From positions 30,026-94,025 of the forward strand of contig NZ_MDFM01000014.1 in the NCBI RefSeq assembly GCF_002939985.1: a stretch of DNA of 64,000 nt, written 5' to 3'. Source of the DNA: Xanthomonas hortorum pv. cynarae (GTDB taxonomy: Bacteria > Pseudomonadota > Gammaproteobacteria > Xanthomonadales > Xanthomonadaceae). Position numbers and translations under genes: made by a program. Shown here one piece after another: positions 35,580-43,628 of this stretch (position 1 is its first letter; the number at the start of each line of letters is the position of its first letter). Under the pieces are notes generated by a model that did not search any database, was not told where the DNA came from, and saw only the letters and a list, made by a program, of their open reading frames with translations.

Positions 35580-36185
35580 TCAGCGACCCAGCCGCCGGCG
35601 CAGATTGGCCCGCGCAGCCGCATCACAGCGCGCATGGAAGTCATCGCTCAAGAAGATGCGCGGGCGCTTGAGCAGGCCGGCCAGAAAACGCCGGCGGTTG
35701 AGCCGGAACAGCACGCTTGGCACATGTCCGCGGTATTCGGCGGCAATGGCACGGTCGTACGCATCGAACACCGCTGCCGGTGCGGCCAGAATCGCCATAT
35801 CGCAATCCAGGAACAACGCCGCTTCGGCGTCCACATCCTGCGGCTGCAGTTGCCCATGACGTGCGGTCAGCAGAATCAGGTTCTGCACGCGCTCCACATC
35901 CACCTGCGCCTGCGGCCACCAGCGCGGAATGCACTGCGCCGCCCAGTTGGCAGATTCCGCCTCGTTGTCGCTGCGTCCGGGCTGATACACCGCATCGTGA
36001 AACAACACCGCCAGCCAGACCTCGGCCGGCTGCTGCCAGCCCGGCCAGGCGGCGACCTGCGCGTAATGCTGCAGCAGCGCGCGCACATGGCCGAAGTGAT
36101 GGTAGGCGCGCGGTGGCGTGGCATAGGCCTGTTCGAGCGCGGCCAGGTGCTCGGCCTGCAATGGCAGTGGTGTGGTGGCGTCCAT
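35580..36185 (-). CDS. HD superfamily metal-dependent phosphohydrolase
   Basis: 201 residues. The metal-site pattern of a minimal HD domain is visible: YHHFGHVRALLQHY (~28-41), LFHDAVYQPGRSDNEAES (~62-79, the HD pair) and FLDCDMAILA (~128). The C-terminal third is Arg-rich and helical. The family is annotated as predicted metal-dependent hydrolases; some members act on nucleotides, but the substrate is not known. The gene is probably co-transcribed with thpR, which ends 35 bases upstream on the same strand. Confidence 0.9.
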   Translation of the reverse strand: MDATTPLPLQAEHLAALEQAYATPPRAYHHFGHVRALLQHYAQVAAWPGWQQPAEVWLAVLFHDAVYQPGRSDNEAESANWAAQCIPRWWPQAQVDVERVQNLILLTARHGQLQPQDVDAEAALFLDCDMAILAAPAAVFDAYDRAIAAEYRGHVPSVLFRLNRRRFLAGLLKRPRIFLSDDFHARCDAAARANLRRRLGR

Positions 36186-36220
36186 GCACGCAGGCTACCG
36201 CGTGCGCGCCCGCCTGCACA

Positions 36221-36823
36221 TCAGCGCAGCGACCAGCGGCCTTCGATCTGGTAACGCGATTGGCCGAGAAAGCTGCGCACCAGCGCGAACTCGCGCACCG
36301 TCCAGGCGAGCGTATCGCAGCGCCGCTGCGGCAACGCCTGATTGCAATACAGCAGCGTCATATGCGGCGTGTACTGCGCATCGCCGGCAATGCCCACGTG
36401 CGCCAGTTGCCGACCCAGTGCACCTTGCAATTCATACAAGCCGCGCACCTGTTCTTCGCCGCGCAACACGCACGGCAACTGCGAACGTCGTCCACCGAAG
36501 GTGCCAACCCGATCGAACGCCACGTCGAATGCATCCAGCACCACGCGCTCGGCCGCCTGACTGGCGCGGCTCACCAACGACGGCGGCAAACCGCCTGCGT
36601 AATCGCCCAGATGATGCAAGGTCACATGCAGGCGCTCGCGCGCAAGCGGCTTGCCATCGACCTGACCGCTACCAAGCAACCCTTCGGCGATGATGGCCGC
36701 ATGCTCGGCAGTGCGCGCATCGGCCATCACCGCAAAAAACAGACGCTCGGTGGTCTTCTCTTCCCCCAGGCCCAGCGACAACTGCGCCTCGGCCGACGAC
36801 AGGTACAGGAACTGCTGTTTCAT
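36221..36823 (-). CDS. thpR: RNA 2',3'-cyclic phosphodiesterase
   Basis: 200 residues, of the 2H phosphoesterase superfamily. The two HxTx motifs are HVTLHHLG (~65-72) and HMTLLYCN (~153-160). The start at 36823 (MKQQFLYLSS) has an N-terminal extension before the core domain begins at ERLFFAVMADART. ThpR opens 2',3'-cyclic phosphates in RNA and was first seen as a 2'-5' RNA ligase. It sits in a minus-strand run with the HD hydrolase. Confidence 0.92.
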   Translation of the reverse strand: MKQQFLYLSSAEAQLSLGLGEEKTTERLFFAVMADARTAEHAAIIAEGLLGSGQVDGKPLARERLHVTLHHLGDYAGGLPPSLVSRASQAAERVVLDAFDVAFDRVGTFGGRRSQLPCVLRGEEQVRGLYELQGALGRQLAHVGIAGDAQYTPHMTLLYCNQALPQRRCDTLAWTVREFALVRSFLGQSRYQIEGRWSLR

Positions 36824-37091
36824 GGGGTGAGTCCACGACCGCGCATGCGGGCCTGCCGGAGGAAGGGCGGCGGATACTAGCAGACCGGGCGGGTGTCCGA
36901 CACACGCAAAAACATGGCTGGCAACGTGGAACGCGCACGGTTGCGTGGAACAGAACACGTGCGCCGTATCTGCATGTGCGCCTGCATGCGCCACACAAAA
37001 AGAAACGGGCAACTTGCGCTACCCGTTTCCGCCTTTATCGGTTTACTCCGCGAGCTGCATCACCTGAATGCGCCGCGGTCACGCACGCAAC

Positions 37092-37547
37092 TTATGCGGC
37101 GCTTTTCATCGCGTGCTTGCGGTTACGCATTACGTCGTGACATGCGCGCACTTCCGGCAGCAGGCGCAGTGCGGCGTCGCGTGCAGCAGCCGGAGTATCC
37201 TGATCAGCGATGGTTTCATCGAACGCCTTCAACAGACGGTCTTCGGACTCTTCCAGCTCGGCCACGTAGCCATACTTGGTGTCGCCCAGCGTTGCACGGA
37301 CCTTGCCGTAGAACTGCTGCATGCTGCCGACCATAGTGCCGCTGGTCTTCGGCTCGCCGCCGGCGGCTGCGACAACACTGCTCAGATTGCTGACGATGTC
37401 GGACTTGACGCCAGCGATGCGGCGGAACAGCGTCGCAAGTTCCGCATCGTCGACCTTGGCTGCGGCTTCATCGTAGAAGTCCTTGCCGTCGCGGGAAATG
37501 GCGATGAGGTCGTTGAGGCTATGCTCGGTCTTGCTCTGAATGCTCAT
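37092..37547 (-). CDS. PA2169 family four-helix-bundle protein (DUF2383)
   Basis: 151 residues. The start at 37547 has an AAGGAG ribosome site. The sequence is all-helical, with the N-terminal LNDLIAISRDGKDFYDEAAA and the conserved EESEDRLLKAFDETIADQDT segment typical of ferritin-like DUF2383 proteins. Acidic and histidine residues that could bind metal are present but not in a diiron pattern that I can certify. Related proteins are often stress- or stationary-phase-induced. Confidence 0.88.
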   Translation of the reverse strand: MSIQSKTEHSLNDLIAISRDGKDFYDEAAAKVDDAELATLFRRIAGVKSDIVSNLSSVVAAAGGEPKTSGTMVGSMQQFYGKVRATLGDTKYGYVAELEESEDRLLKAFDETIADQDTPAAARDAALRLLPEVRACHDVMRNRKHAMKSAA

Positions 37548-37773
37548 GTGTCGCTCCTTGTTGCGGTGGGCCAGCGCTGCGTCGTCTAGCAGATGCGGTC
37601 GCGCCGGCTTTGGGATGAGGCAATCGATGCGTTGATTGCGCTGCAGTGATGGTGTGTACGGCCCCATAGTGGCGTTGCGCGCATAATCCGCGCGTGAGTT
37701 ATGTGGGCCGCTTCCTCACGCGGTCATGCAGGCAATGAATAGCGATTCATCCATGCCAACGCGAAGTCAAAAC

Positions 37774-37944
37774 TCACTTGGGTTGCCGACTTGCCCACAT
37801 GTTGTCGACCAAATTGGGATACGGCCGCCCTGCTTCTTCCGCACGTTGTCTGGCCGCGGCTTTCTGCGCATCGCTTAGTGGCGTGGAAGCAGATTTACGC
37901 TTGGGATTGGGGCGCTTCCACGGCGGTGGAGTGAACTCGGTCAT
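37774..37944 (-). CDS. Small basic hypothetical protein (56 residues)
   Basis: The reading frame starts at ATG 37944 and ends at TGA 37774. It encodes a hydrophilic protein that begins MTEFTPPPWKRPNPKRKS and contains TPLSDAQKAAARQRAEEAGR and YPNLVDNMWASRQPK. The order is a Pro/Lys-rich head, one predicted helix, then a short motif ending in NMWA. I recall similar small proteins in other proteobacteria, but I do not know a named family. No clear ribosome site is visible. The amphipathic helix and conserved-looking tail make chance unlikely. Confidence 0.65.
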   Translation of the reverse strand: MTEFTPPPWKRPNPKRKSASTPLSDAQKAAARQRAEEAGRPYPNLVDNMWASRQPK

Positions 37945-38093
37945 GGCACTGTTCGGTCCGCTTGTATTCGAGCCTGCAGTCTCGGTGCGATGCCGTGAGT
38001 TGGCTGTGGATACGCGATGCGTCTGTGCTGCATCGCGTTACCGATTGCCGTTGAAGCCCCAGAAAAACGCGCTACCGAACGCGGCAATGCGGA

Positions 38094-39299
38094 TCAGCTC
38101 GCCACCAACACACGTTGCCGACGCTCCTGCCACACCGCCAGCGCGTACACCAGCAACCCGCCCAGCGCGGTTGCTGCGCCCACATATCCGGTGGACGTCC
38201 AGCCCCAGCCTGCGGTGATCGCCATGCCCCCCAGCCACGGGCCCAAAGCATTGGCGGTATTGAACGCCGCATGGTTGGACGCCGCCGCCAGGGTCTGCGC
38301 TTCGGCTGCCACATCCATCAAACGGGTCTGCAATGCCGGTGCCAATGCGCCCATGGTGCCCACGGCCACGATGGAGACGAACACCCACAGGCCCGATTGC
38401 GCGGCCAACGGAAACGTCAGCATCACCACCACCGACCACACCAACAGCACCGGCACCGCGCGGAACTGCATGCGATCGAACAACCAGCCGCCCAGGATGC
38501 TGCCGAGCACGCCGCCAACACCGAACGCCACCATGGCCAAGGGAATCCGCGCCGGCTCCACGCCGGTGACCGCAGTCAAGGTCGGTGCCAGATAACTGAA
38601 GACGCAGAACATGCCGGAAAAACCCACCGCACCGATCGCCAATGCCAGCCACACCTGCGGCTGATTGAACGCACGCAACTCTCGCAGCGGCTGCTGCCGT
38701 GGCTCGTCCGGCGCAGGCGGCAAACGTGACGCCACTGCGGCAACCGTGCACAGCGCAAGCACCGACACCGCCGCGTACGCCCACCGCCAGCTCACGATCT
38801 GGCCCAGCCAGGTCGCCAGCGGATTGCCTATCAGCAAGGCAATGCTCAGGCCCATCAACACGCGGCCCACCGCAGTGGCGCGCTGATTGGGCGGGCTGAT
38901 CGATGCGGCCACCAACGAGGCCACGCCGAAGTACGCACCATGCGGCAAACCGGCGATAAAGCGGCACAGCAACATCGTGTGATAGCTCGGCGCCAACGCA
39001 CTGGCCAGATTGCCCAACGCGTAAAACACCATCAACAGCAGCAACAAGGTGCGCCGTGGCCAGCGCGCGCCAAGAATCGCCAGCAACGGCGCACCGACCA
39101 CCACACCTAACGCATAGGCACTGATGATGTGACCGACCTGCGGCTCGCTGATCTGCAGCCCCTGCGCGATCTGCGTCATCAACCCCATGGTCGAGAATTC
39201 GCTGATGCCGATCGCAAAGCCGCCCATCGCCAATGCAAACAGGATCAGCACGTAATCGCGCCGCGAGACGGGCGGCGGTGAGAGATCAGTATCGGACAT
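38094..39299 (-). CDS. MFS transporter (DHA1-like efflux)
   Basis: 401 residues with twelve predicted helices. The motif A-like loop is GARWPRRTLLLLLMVFYALG after helix 2, and GFAIGISEFSTMGLMTQIAQ is in helix 1. It resembles AraJ/YdhP-type sugar- or drug-efflux transporters. The start at 39299 (MSDTDLSPPP) precedes the first helix. The gene is divergent from the Old Yellow Enzyme gene with 245 bases between, and no regulator gene is adjacent. Substrate unknown. Confidence 0.9.
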   Translation of the reverse strand: MSDTDLSPPPVSRRDYVLILFALAMGGFAIGISEFSTMGLMTQIAQGLQISEPQVGHIISAYALGVVVGAPLLAILGARWPRRTLLLLLMVFYALGNLASALAPSYHTMLLCRFIAGLPHGAYFGVASLVAASISPPNQRATAVGRVLMGLSIALLIGNPLATWLGQIVSWRWAYAAVSVLALCTVAAVASRLPPAPDEPRQQPLRELRAFNQPQVWLALAIGAVGFSGMFCVFSYLAPTLTAVTGVEPARIPLAMVAFGVGGVLGSILGGWLFDRMQFRAVPVLLVWSVVVMLTFPLAAQSGLWVFVSIVAVGTMGALAPALQTRLMDVAAEAQTLAAASNHAAFNTANALGPWLGGMAITAGWGWTSTGYVGAATALGGLLVYALAVWQERRQRVLVAS

Positions 39300-39544
39300 G
39301 CCCGACTCCAGAATGACGGGGCGGCTTATTATTGTGCAATGCAGCATCGAGCGAAAGGATGCCGCCTGCAGCGATTCAGCGCCAAGCCCCAACACGTCAC
39401 AGTTCAGCGCCTTCCACTGCAATGAAAGACGCTGTGTCCTATCGGCATCGCTCGAATCCGCTTGGGTCCGCCACCATCGCTAGGGGGCACTCGCGATCGG
39501 CGCGGTGTCGCGCCTGGCGCGTGATCAACTTCAACTGGTTGCTG

Positions 39545-40639
39545 ATGTCCAAATCCACTGAATCTCCGTTGTTCTCCCCGGTGCGCCTGGGCGCGCTGGA
39601 TCTTGCCAACCGCGTGATCATGGCGCCGCTGACGCGCAACCGCGCCGTCGCCGGTCAGGTGCCCTCGCCGCTCGCCGCCGAGTATTACGGCCAGCGTGCC
39701 AGCGCCGGATTGATCGTGGCCGAAGGCACCCAGATCAGCCCGCTCGGCCAGGGCTATCTCGACACACCCGGCATCCACAGCAAAGAACAAGTCGAAGGCT
39801 GGCGGGCGGTCACCGATGAAGTGCATCGCCGCGGCGGCAAGATCGTGCTGCAGCTGTGGCACGTGGGCCGCGTGTCGCATACCAGCGTGCTGCCGCCGGG
39901 CGAATCGCCGGTTGCGCCCAGTGCCATCCGTGCCGAAGGCAAGACCTTCACCAAGAACGGCTTTGAAGATGTGTCCGAGCCGCGCGCACTGGCGCTGGAC
40001 GAAATCCCCGCCCTGATCGAGGACTACCGCATCGCCGCGCGCAACGCCATCGATGCGGGCTTTGACGGCGTGGAAGTGCATGCAGCCAACGGCTACCTGC
40101 TCGACCAGTTCCTGCGTGACGGTTCCAACAAGCGCACCGACGCGTACGGCGGCGATATCGAAAACCGCACCCGTCTGCTGGCCGAAGTGGTGCAGGCCAT
40201 TGCCGACGAGATTGGCGCCGAGCGCACCGGTGTGCGCCTGTCGCCGGTCACACCGGTGTACGGCATGCACGACTCCGATCCGCAGCCGTTGTTCGAGCGT
40301 GCGGTCGAGCGCCTCAACCTGATCGGCGGGCTGGCCTTCGTGCACGTGATCGAAGGCGCAACCGGCGGTCCGCGCGACAACGTGGCCTTCGACTACGCCA
40401 CACTGCGCGCAAAGTTCGACGGTGCCTGGATCGCCAACAACAGCTACGACAAGGCGCTGTCCGAAAAGGCCATCGGCAGCGGCTATGCCGATGCGATCGC
40501 CTATGGCCGCCCCTACATCGCCAACCCGGATCTGGTGCGTCGCCTGCGCGAAAACGCCCCGCTGGCCGACTTCAACCAGGCCACCATGTACGGCGGCGGT
40601 GCCGAAGGCTATATCGACTACCCCGCATTGCCGAACTAG
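39545..40639 (+). CDS. nemA: Alkene reductase (Old Yellow Enzyme family)
   Basis: 364 residues, a TIM-barrel flavoprotein of the NemA/OYE type. FMN-site segments are VIMAPLTRNRA (~25), IVLQLWHVGRVSH (~100) and FDGVEVHAANGYLLDQFLRD (~175-194, the HxxN pair at H181/N184 approx.). A segment contacting FMN phosphate is near AYGRPYIANPDLVRR (~320). It reduces activated C=C bonds (enones, nitro compounds, N-ethylmaleimide) with NAD(P)H. Start at 39545 is the first good ATG before SKSTESPLFSPVRLG. The divergent MFS exporter could share its inducer. Confidence 0.92.
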   Translation: MSKSTESPLFSPVRLGALDLANRVIMAPLTRNRAVAGQVPSPLAAEYYGQRASAGLIVAEGTQISPLGQGYLDTPGIHSKEQVEGWRAVTDEVHRRGGKIVLQLWHVGRVSHTSVLPPGESPVAPSAIRAEGKTFTKNGFEDVSEPRALALDEIPALIEDYRIAARNAIDAGFDGVEVHAANGYLLDQFLRDGSNKRTDAYGGDIENRTRLLAEVVQAIADEIGAERTGVRLSPVTPVYGMHDSDPQPLFERAVERLNLIGGLAFVHVIEGATGGPRDNVAFDYATLRAKFDGAWIANNSYDKALSEKAIGSGYADAIAYGRPYIANPDLVRRLRENAPLADFNQATMYGGGAEGYIDYPALPN

Positions 40640-41011
40640 GCCCGGCTGGCACACCGGCTGCGCTCAGCATCAAGCGAGCGCAGTCGATGCTTCAGATCAG
40701 CCTGTACATGCGCGCACTGCGGTTCTGAGCAGATCGCCTGCCGACTGTTTCAGGTGAGCACAACACGCACCTCTCCCCCGATTGCCATCGCGATTGGGCG
40801 ACCATCTTGCGTCTGCAAGTCAATCGTTGACCCAGCGCGCAAGGCCGAACGCTTATGCGTTGGTTGCGCAACAGGCTCGTTGGATAGCCAACCGCAGACA
40901 CATCGCGCCCGTCGCAACGCCGGCACCTTCGCATCGCGCGCCGACACCAGTAGCAACCACATGACGCGCACACCCTGCCCCGCTAGGATCGTGCCGACAC
41001 TGCTTTCTGGA
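40640..41011. other. Intergenic region with one doubtful small frame
   Basis: 372 bases between the OYE and L,D-transpeptidase genes. I see no repeat, terminator or promoter that I can support. The only coding candidate is the minus-strand frame at 40750-40962. Confidence 0.5.
40750..40962 (-). CDS. Doubtful small hypothetical protein
   Basis: A 70-codon frame with ATG at 40962, a GCAGGG-like site upstream, and a C-terminus reading STIDLQTQDGRPIAMAIGGE then VRVVLT, which looks like a real beta-strand-rich segment. The N-terminal half (ARDAKVPALRRARCVCGWLS) is unconvincing. It could be a genuine small gene divergent from the transpeptidase, a remnant, or chance. Confidence 0.25.
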   Translation of the reverse strand: MWLLLVSARDAKVPALRRARCVCGWLSNEPVAQPTHKRSALRAGSTIDLQTQDGRPIAMAIGGEVRVVLT

Positions 41012-42067
41012 ATGCCGATGCGGCCCCTGCTCACTTCCGTTCTTTTGTGCACGCTGCTGATCTGCGGGCACGCGCTTGCCGTGCCGTTCTGGGGCGCGCG
41101 CCAATCCAGCCCCGCCGAAACCGCGCCTGCACAGCTCAAACCGGGCGAATGGATCTGGGGCGGCGTCAGCAAGGGCTGGGGGCCGATGGCGGTGATCGTC
41201 AGCCTCACCGAGCAACGCGCCTATGCGTATCGCAACGGCATCCTGATCGGTGTCTCCACCATCAGTTCCGGCAAGCCCGGGCACGAAACGCCTACCGGTG
41301 TGTTCACCATCCTGCAGAAGGACAAGGACCACCGCTCCAACATCTACAACGCCGCGCCGATGCCGTATCAGCAACGACTGACCTGGGATGGCGTGGCCTT
41401 GCATGCCGGCGGCTTGCCGGGTTACCCGGAATCGCATGGCTGCGTGCATCTGCCATCGGAATTCGCGCGGCTGCTGTTCGACAACTCCAACATGGGCATG
41501 GTGGTGGTGGTCGCGCAGGCTGGCATGGATGCCGACGCAGTGGTGCATCCACGCGCGCTCAGCCCGATCGACCCGACCACCGGCGCGCAGCGCGCATTGC
41601 TGCCGCTGCCCAATGGCCAGGCATTTGCATGGCAACCGGAACTGGCGCCCACCGGCCCGATCTCGATGCTGGTCAGCAGCAGCGACCAGCAGCTGGTGGT
41701 GTATCGCAATGGCGTGGAAATCGGACGTGCGCAAGTCGCCCTGCACGCGCAACCGGGCGCCGCACCGCTGGGCACGCAGGCCTTTATCGTCGGCCAGGGA
41801 TTTTTGCCCGGCGAGGTGCCCGGCCTGCCCGGTCAACGCATGCCCAACTGGATGCGCATCGGCATCCCCGGCAGCAGCGCTGCGGCAGGACAGGCGCTGG
41901 ACGCCGACACCATCGCGCGGCTGCAGGTTCCGCCGGCATTTCTGGCTGGATTGCTGCCGCTGCTGACGCCTGGCGTGGTGTTGGTGGCCACCGATCAACG
42001 CATTCTTCCCGAGACCACCGGCGGCAAGTTGCAGGTGCTGAATTCGGATCCGCCCGAAGCGCCTTGA
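41012..42067 (+). CDS. L,D-transpeptidase family protein (YkuD domain)
   Basis: 351 residues with a signal peptide (MRPLLTSVLLCTLLICGHALA after the second Met). The YkuD domain lies at ~45-180 with the catalytic motif HAGGLPGYPESHGCVHL, where Cys is the nucleophile. The usual Arg of SHGCxR is His here. A second, unassigned domain of ~170 residues follows (SMLVSSSDQQLVVYRNGVEI onward), itself resembling a partial YkuD-like beta repeat. The role is peptidoglycan cross-linking or anchoring in the periplasm, by family. Starts at 41012 and 41018 are equally possible. Confidence 0.87.
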   Translation: MPMRPLLTSVLLCTLLICGHALAVPFWGARQSSPAETAPAQLKPGEWIWGGVSKGWGPMAVIVSLTEQRAYAYRNGILIGVSTISSGKPGHETPTGVFTILQKDKDHRSNIYNAAPMPYQQRLTWDGVALHAGGLPGYPESHGCVHLPSEFARLLFDNSNMGMVVVVAQAGMDADAVVHPRALSPIDPTTGAQRALLPLPNGQAFAWQPELAPTGPISMLVSSSDQQLVVYRNGVEIGRAQVALHAQPGAAPLGTQAFIVGQGFLPGEVPGLPGQRMPNWMRIGIPGSSAAAGQALDADTIARLQVPPAFLAGLLPLLTPGVVLVATDQRILPETTGGKLQVLNSDPPEAP

Positions 42068-42286
42068 GTGCAAGCTGCGCAGCGATCGCAGCAGCAAGGT
42101 GCGCGTGAGGTTGCGCGCGCACATGTCGCTGATCAGCATCGGCAATGCGCTCATGTGCGCTGGCGATGCCCAGCGCAGGCCGCCCTTCCGGTTTTGTTGA
42201 ACGCTAGACGCGTCGCACGTTGCGATTGTCAGCGCAGCCTGCCTGGCAGATGATGCAGCCATACCTCATTGCCAAGGATGTGCGTG

Positions 42287-43078
42287 ATGCGTGTACTTAC
42301 TGCGGTTCTGCTCGGCAGCACGTTTTTCAGTTGCGCGTTATCCACTGCAGCGGCAGAGCCGGTGCGCCCGGCCGCACCAAACGCCGAGTGTCTGGATGCA
42401 CGCCAGCTGGCCGAACTGCATCAAGTCGATGCACGCACGCTGGCCGTGGCCGAACACGGCGGACGATTGTTCCGCCTCACCTTGACTCAGGACTGCCCGC
42501 AACTTGCCGCGCAAGCGGATGCGAGCCTGCTGGCGGCGCATGGTTGGGTCTGCAATGGTGCGCAAGCGTACGTGAGCACCGCTCAGCAGCGATGCGCGAT
42601 CAGCCAGGTCGCCACGTTCAGTGCGCGCGAGTACGCCAGCGCAGCCAGGCAACGCGACCATAACGGCATACCCACCCTGGAAGGCATCAGCGTGCGCGAG
42701 TCGCGTCGGCGCAATTTCGCCGGCTCATCCAGCTATTGCTTCAATCCCAGCATGCTGCGCTCCTGGTCGGAAGATGGCCAAGGGTTGGTGGTGGAAGTCT
42801 CGCCACGTCATCCCGGCACGCACCGCCATTACCGTGTGGAACTGATGGACAGCTGCCGCGAACTCAGCGGCGCGCCGCCGATCCGCTTCGTGTCCGGCAT
42901 GGGCTTGAATGCCATCTGCGGCAATCCCGGCGACAAGGTCGACGTGCTCGACGAGATGGCGCTTGCCGGCGCGGCTGCCGGATCCGGCCAGCAGGGCGAC
43001 CTGAGCGCCACGCGCGGTGGCCTGGCTGCGCGGATGCGCCAGAGCTGCACGGTTGCAGCGGTGTATCCGCGCGATTGA
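42287..43078 (+). CDS. Exported hypothetical protein, Cys-rich
   Basis: 263 residues, family not recognised. The start at 42287 is supported by AAGGA eight bases upstream and gives a signal peptide (MRVLTAVLLGSTFFSCALST, then AAAEP). Mature features are about ten cysteines in pairs (for example CLDARQLAEL, DCPQLAAQ, WVCNGAQAYV, RCAISQVATF) and a PRHPGTHRHYRVELMDSC stretch, consistent with a disulfide-bonded periplasmic protein. It ends just before a perfect 31-bp hairpin. Confidence 0.75.
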   Translation: MRVLTAVLLGSTFFSCALSTAAAEPVRPAAPNAECLDARQLAELHQVDARTLAVAEHGGRLFRLTLTQDCPQLAAQADASLLAAHGWVCNGAQAYVSTAQQRCAISQVATFSAREYASAARQRDHNGIPTLEGISVRESRRRNFAGSSSYCFNPSMLRSWSEDGQGLVVEVSPRHPGTHRHYRVELMDSCRELSGAPPIRFVSGMGLNAICGNPGDKVDVLDEMALAGAAAGSGQQGDLSATRGGLAARMRQSCTVAAVYPRD

Positions 43079-43090
43079 GAGTGCCGCTTG

Positions 43091-43158
43091 GTAGGAGCGC
43101 GCTTGCGCGCGATGAGGCGTTATCGACAACGCCTCATCGCGCGCAAGCGCGCTCCTAC
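43091..43158. repeat. Perfect 31-bp inverted repeat between convergent genes
   Basis: The arms 43091-43121 and 43128-43158 are perfect complements around a six-base loop (ATCGAC). The ends read GTAGGAGCGCGCTTGCGCGC, a REP-like unit widespread in Xanthomonas and relatives. It lies 13 bases after the stop of the 42287 gene and 38 bases from the yjdM stop. There is no T-tract. It may end or stabilise both transcripts. Confidence 0.92.
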
Positions 43159-43195
43159 ACACGCCGTACGCGGCGTTGCCATCGCCGCAATCGCC

Positions 43196-43531
43196 TCACG
43201 CCTTGCGCAGAAAACAGGTCTTCAACACCAGGCCCTTGATCCTTTCCGAATTGCCTTCGATGTGCTCGGCATCGTCCTCGACCAGGCGGATATTGCGGAT
43301 CAGCGTGCCCTGCTTGAGCGGAATCGAAGAGCCCTTGACCTTCAGATCCTTGATCACGCTCACCGTGTCGCCGGCCTGCAGCACATTGCCGTTGCTGTCG
43401 CGTACCACCGTCGCGGTCGCGACGGCGTCGCCCGCACTCCATTCGAAGCCGCAGTCTGCGCAGATCGACAAGGCGCCGTCGACATAGGTGTTGTCCAGGC
43501 CACATTGCGGACAGGCGGGAACGGTGGACAT
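43196..43531 (-). CDS. yjdM: Zinc-ribbon protein YjdM (PhnA family)
   Basis: 111 residues, matching YjdM length. An N-terminal zinc ribbon has CPQC at ~8-11 and CADC at ~24-27, then FEWSAGDAVA. The C-terminal SH3-like domain contains LQAGDTVSVIKDLKVKGSS and IKQ-type strands. It was once called phosphonoacetate-hydrolase-associated PhnA; its actual role is unclear. It is convergent with the hypothetical gene at 42287 across the 31-bp hairpin. Confidence 0.93.
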   Translation of the reverse strand: MSTVPACPQCGLDNTYVDGALSICADCGFEWSAGDAVATATVVRDSNGNVLQAGDTVSVIKDLKVKGSSIPLKQGTLIRNIRLVEDDAEHIEGNSERIKGLVLKTCFLRKA

Positions 43532-43628
43532 GCGATTCCTAAGCTCAAAACGGGCGTGGATTGTAGCGCCCCGGCCGCGCGATCACGTCTCCGGCACGGC
43601 GGTGGCGCGATAGTGCGGCGCTTGTCGA

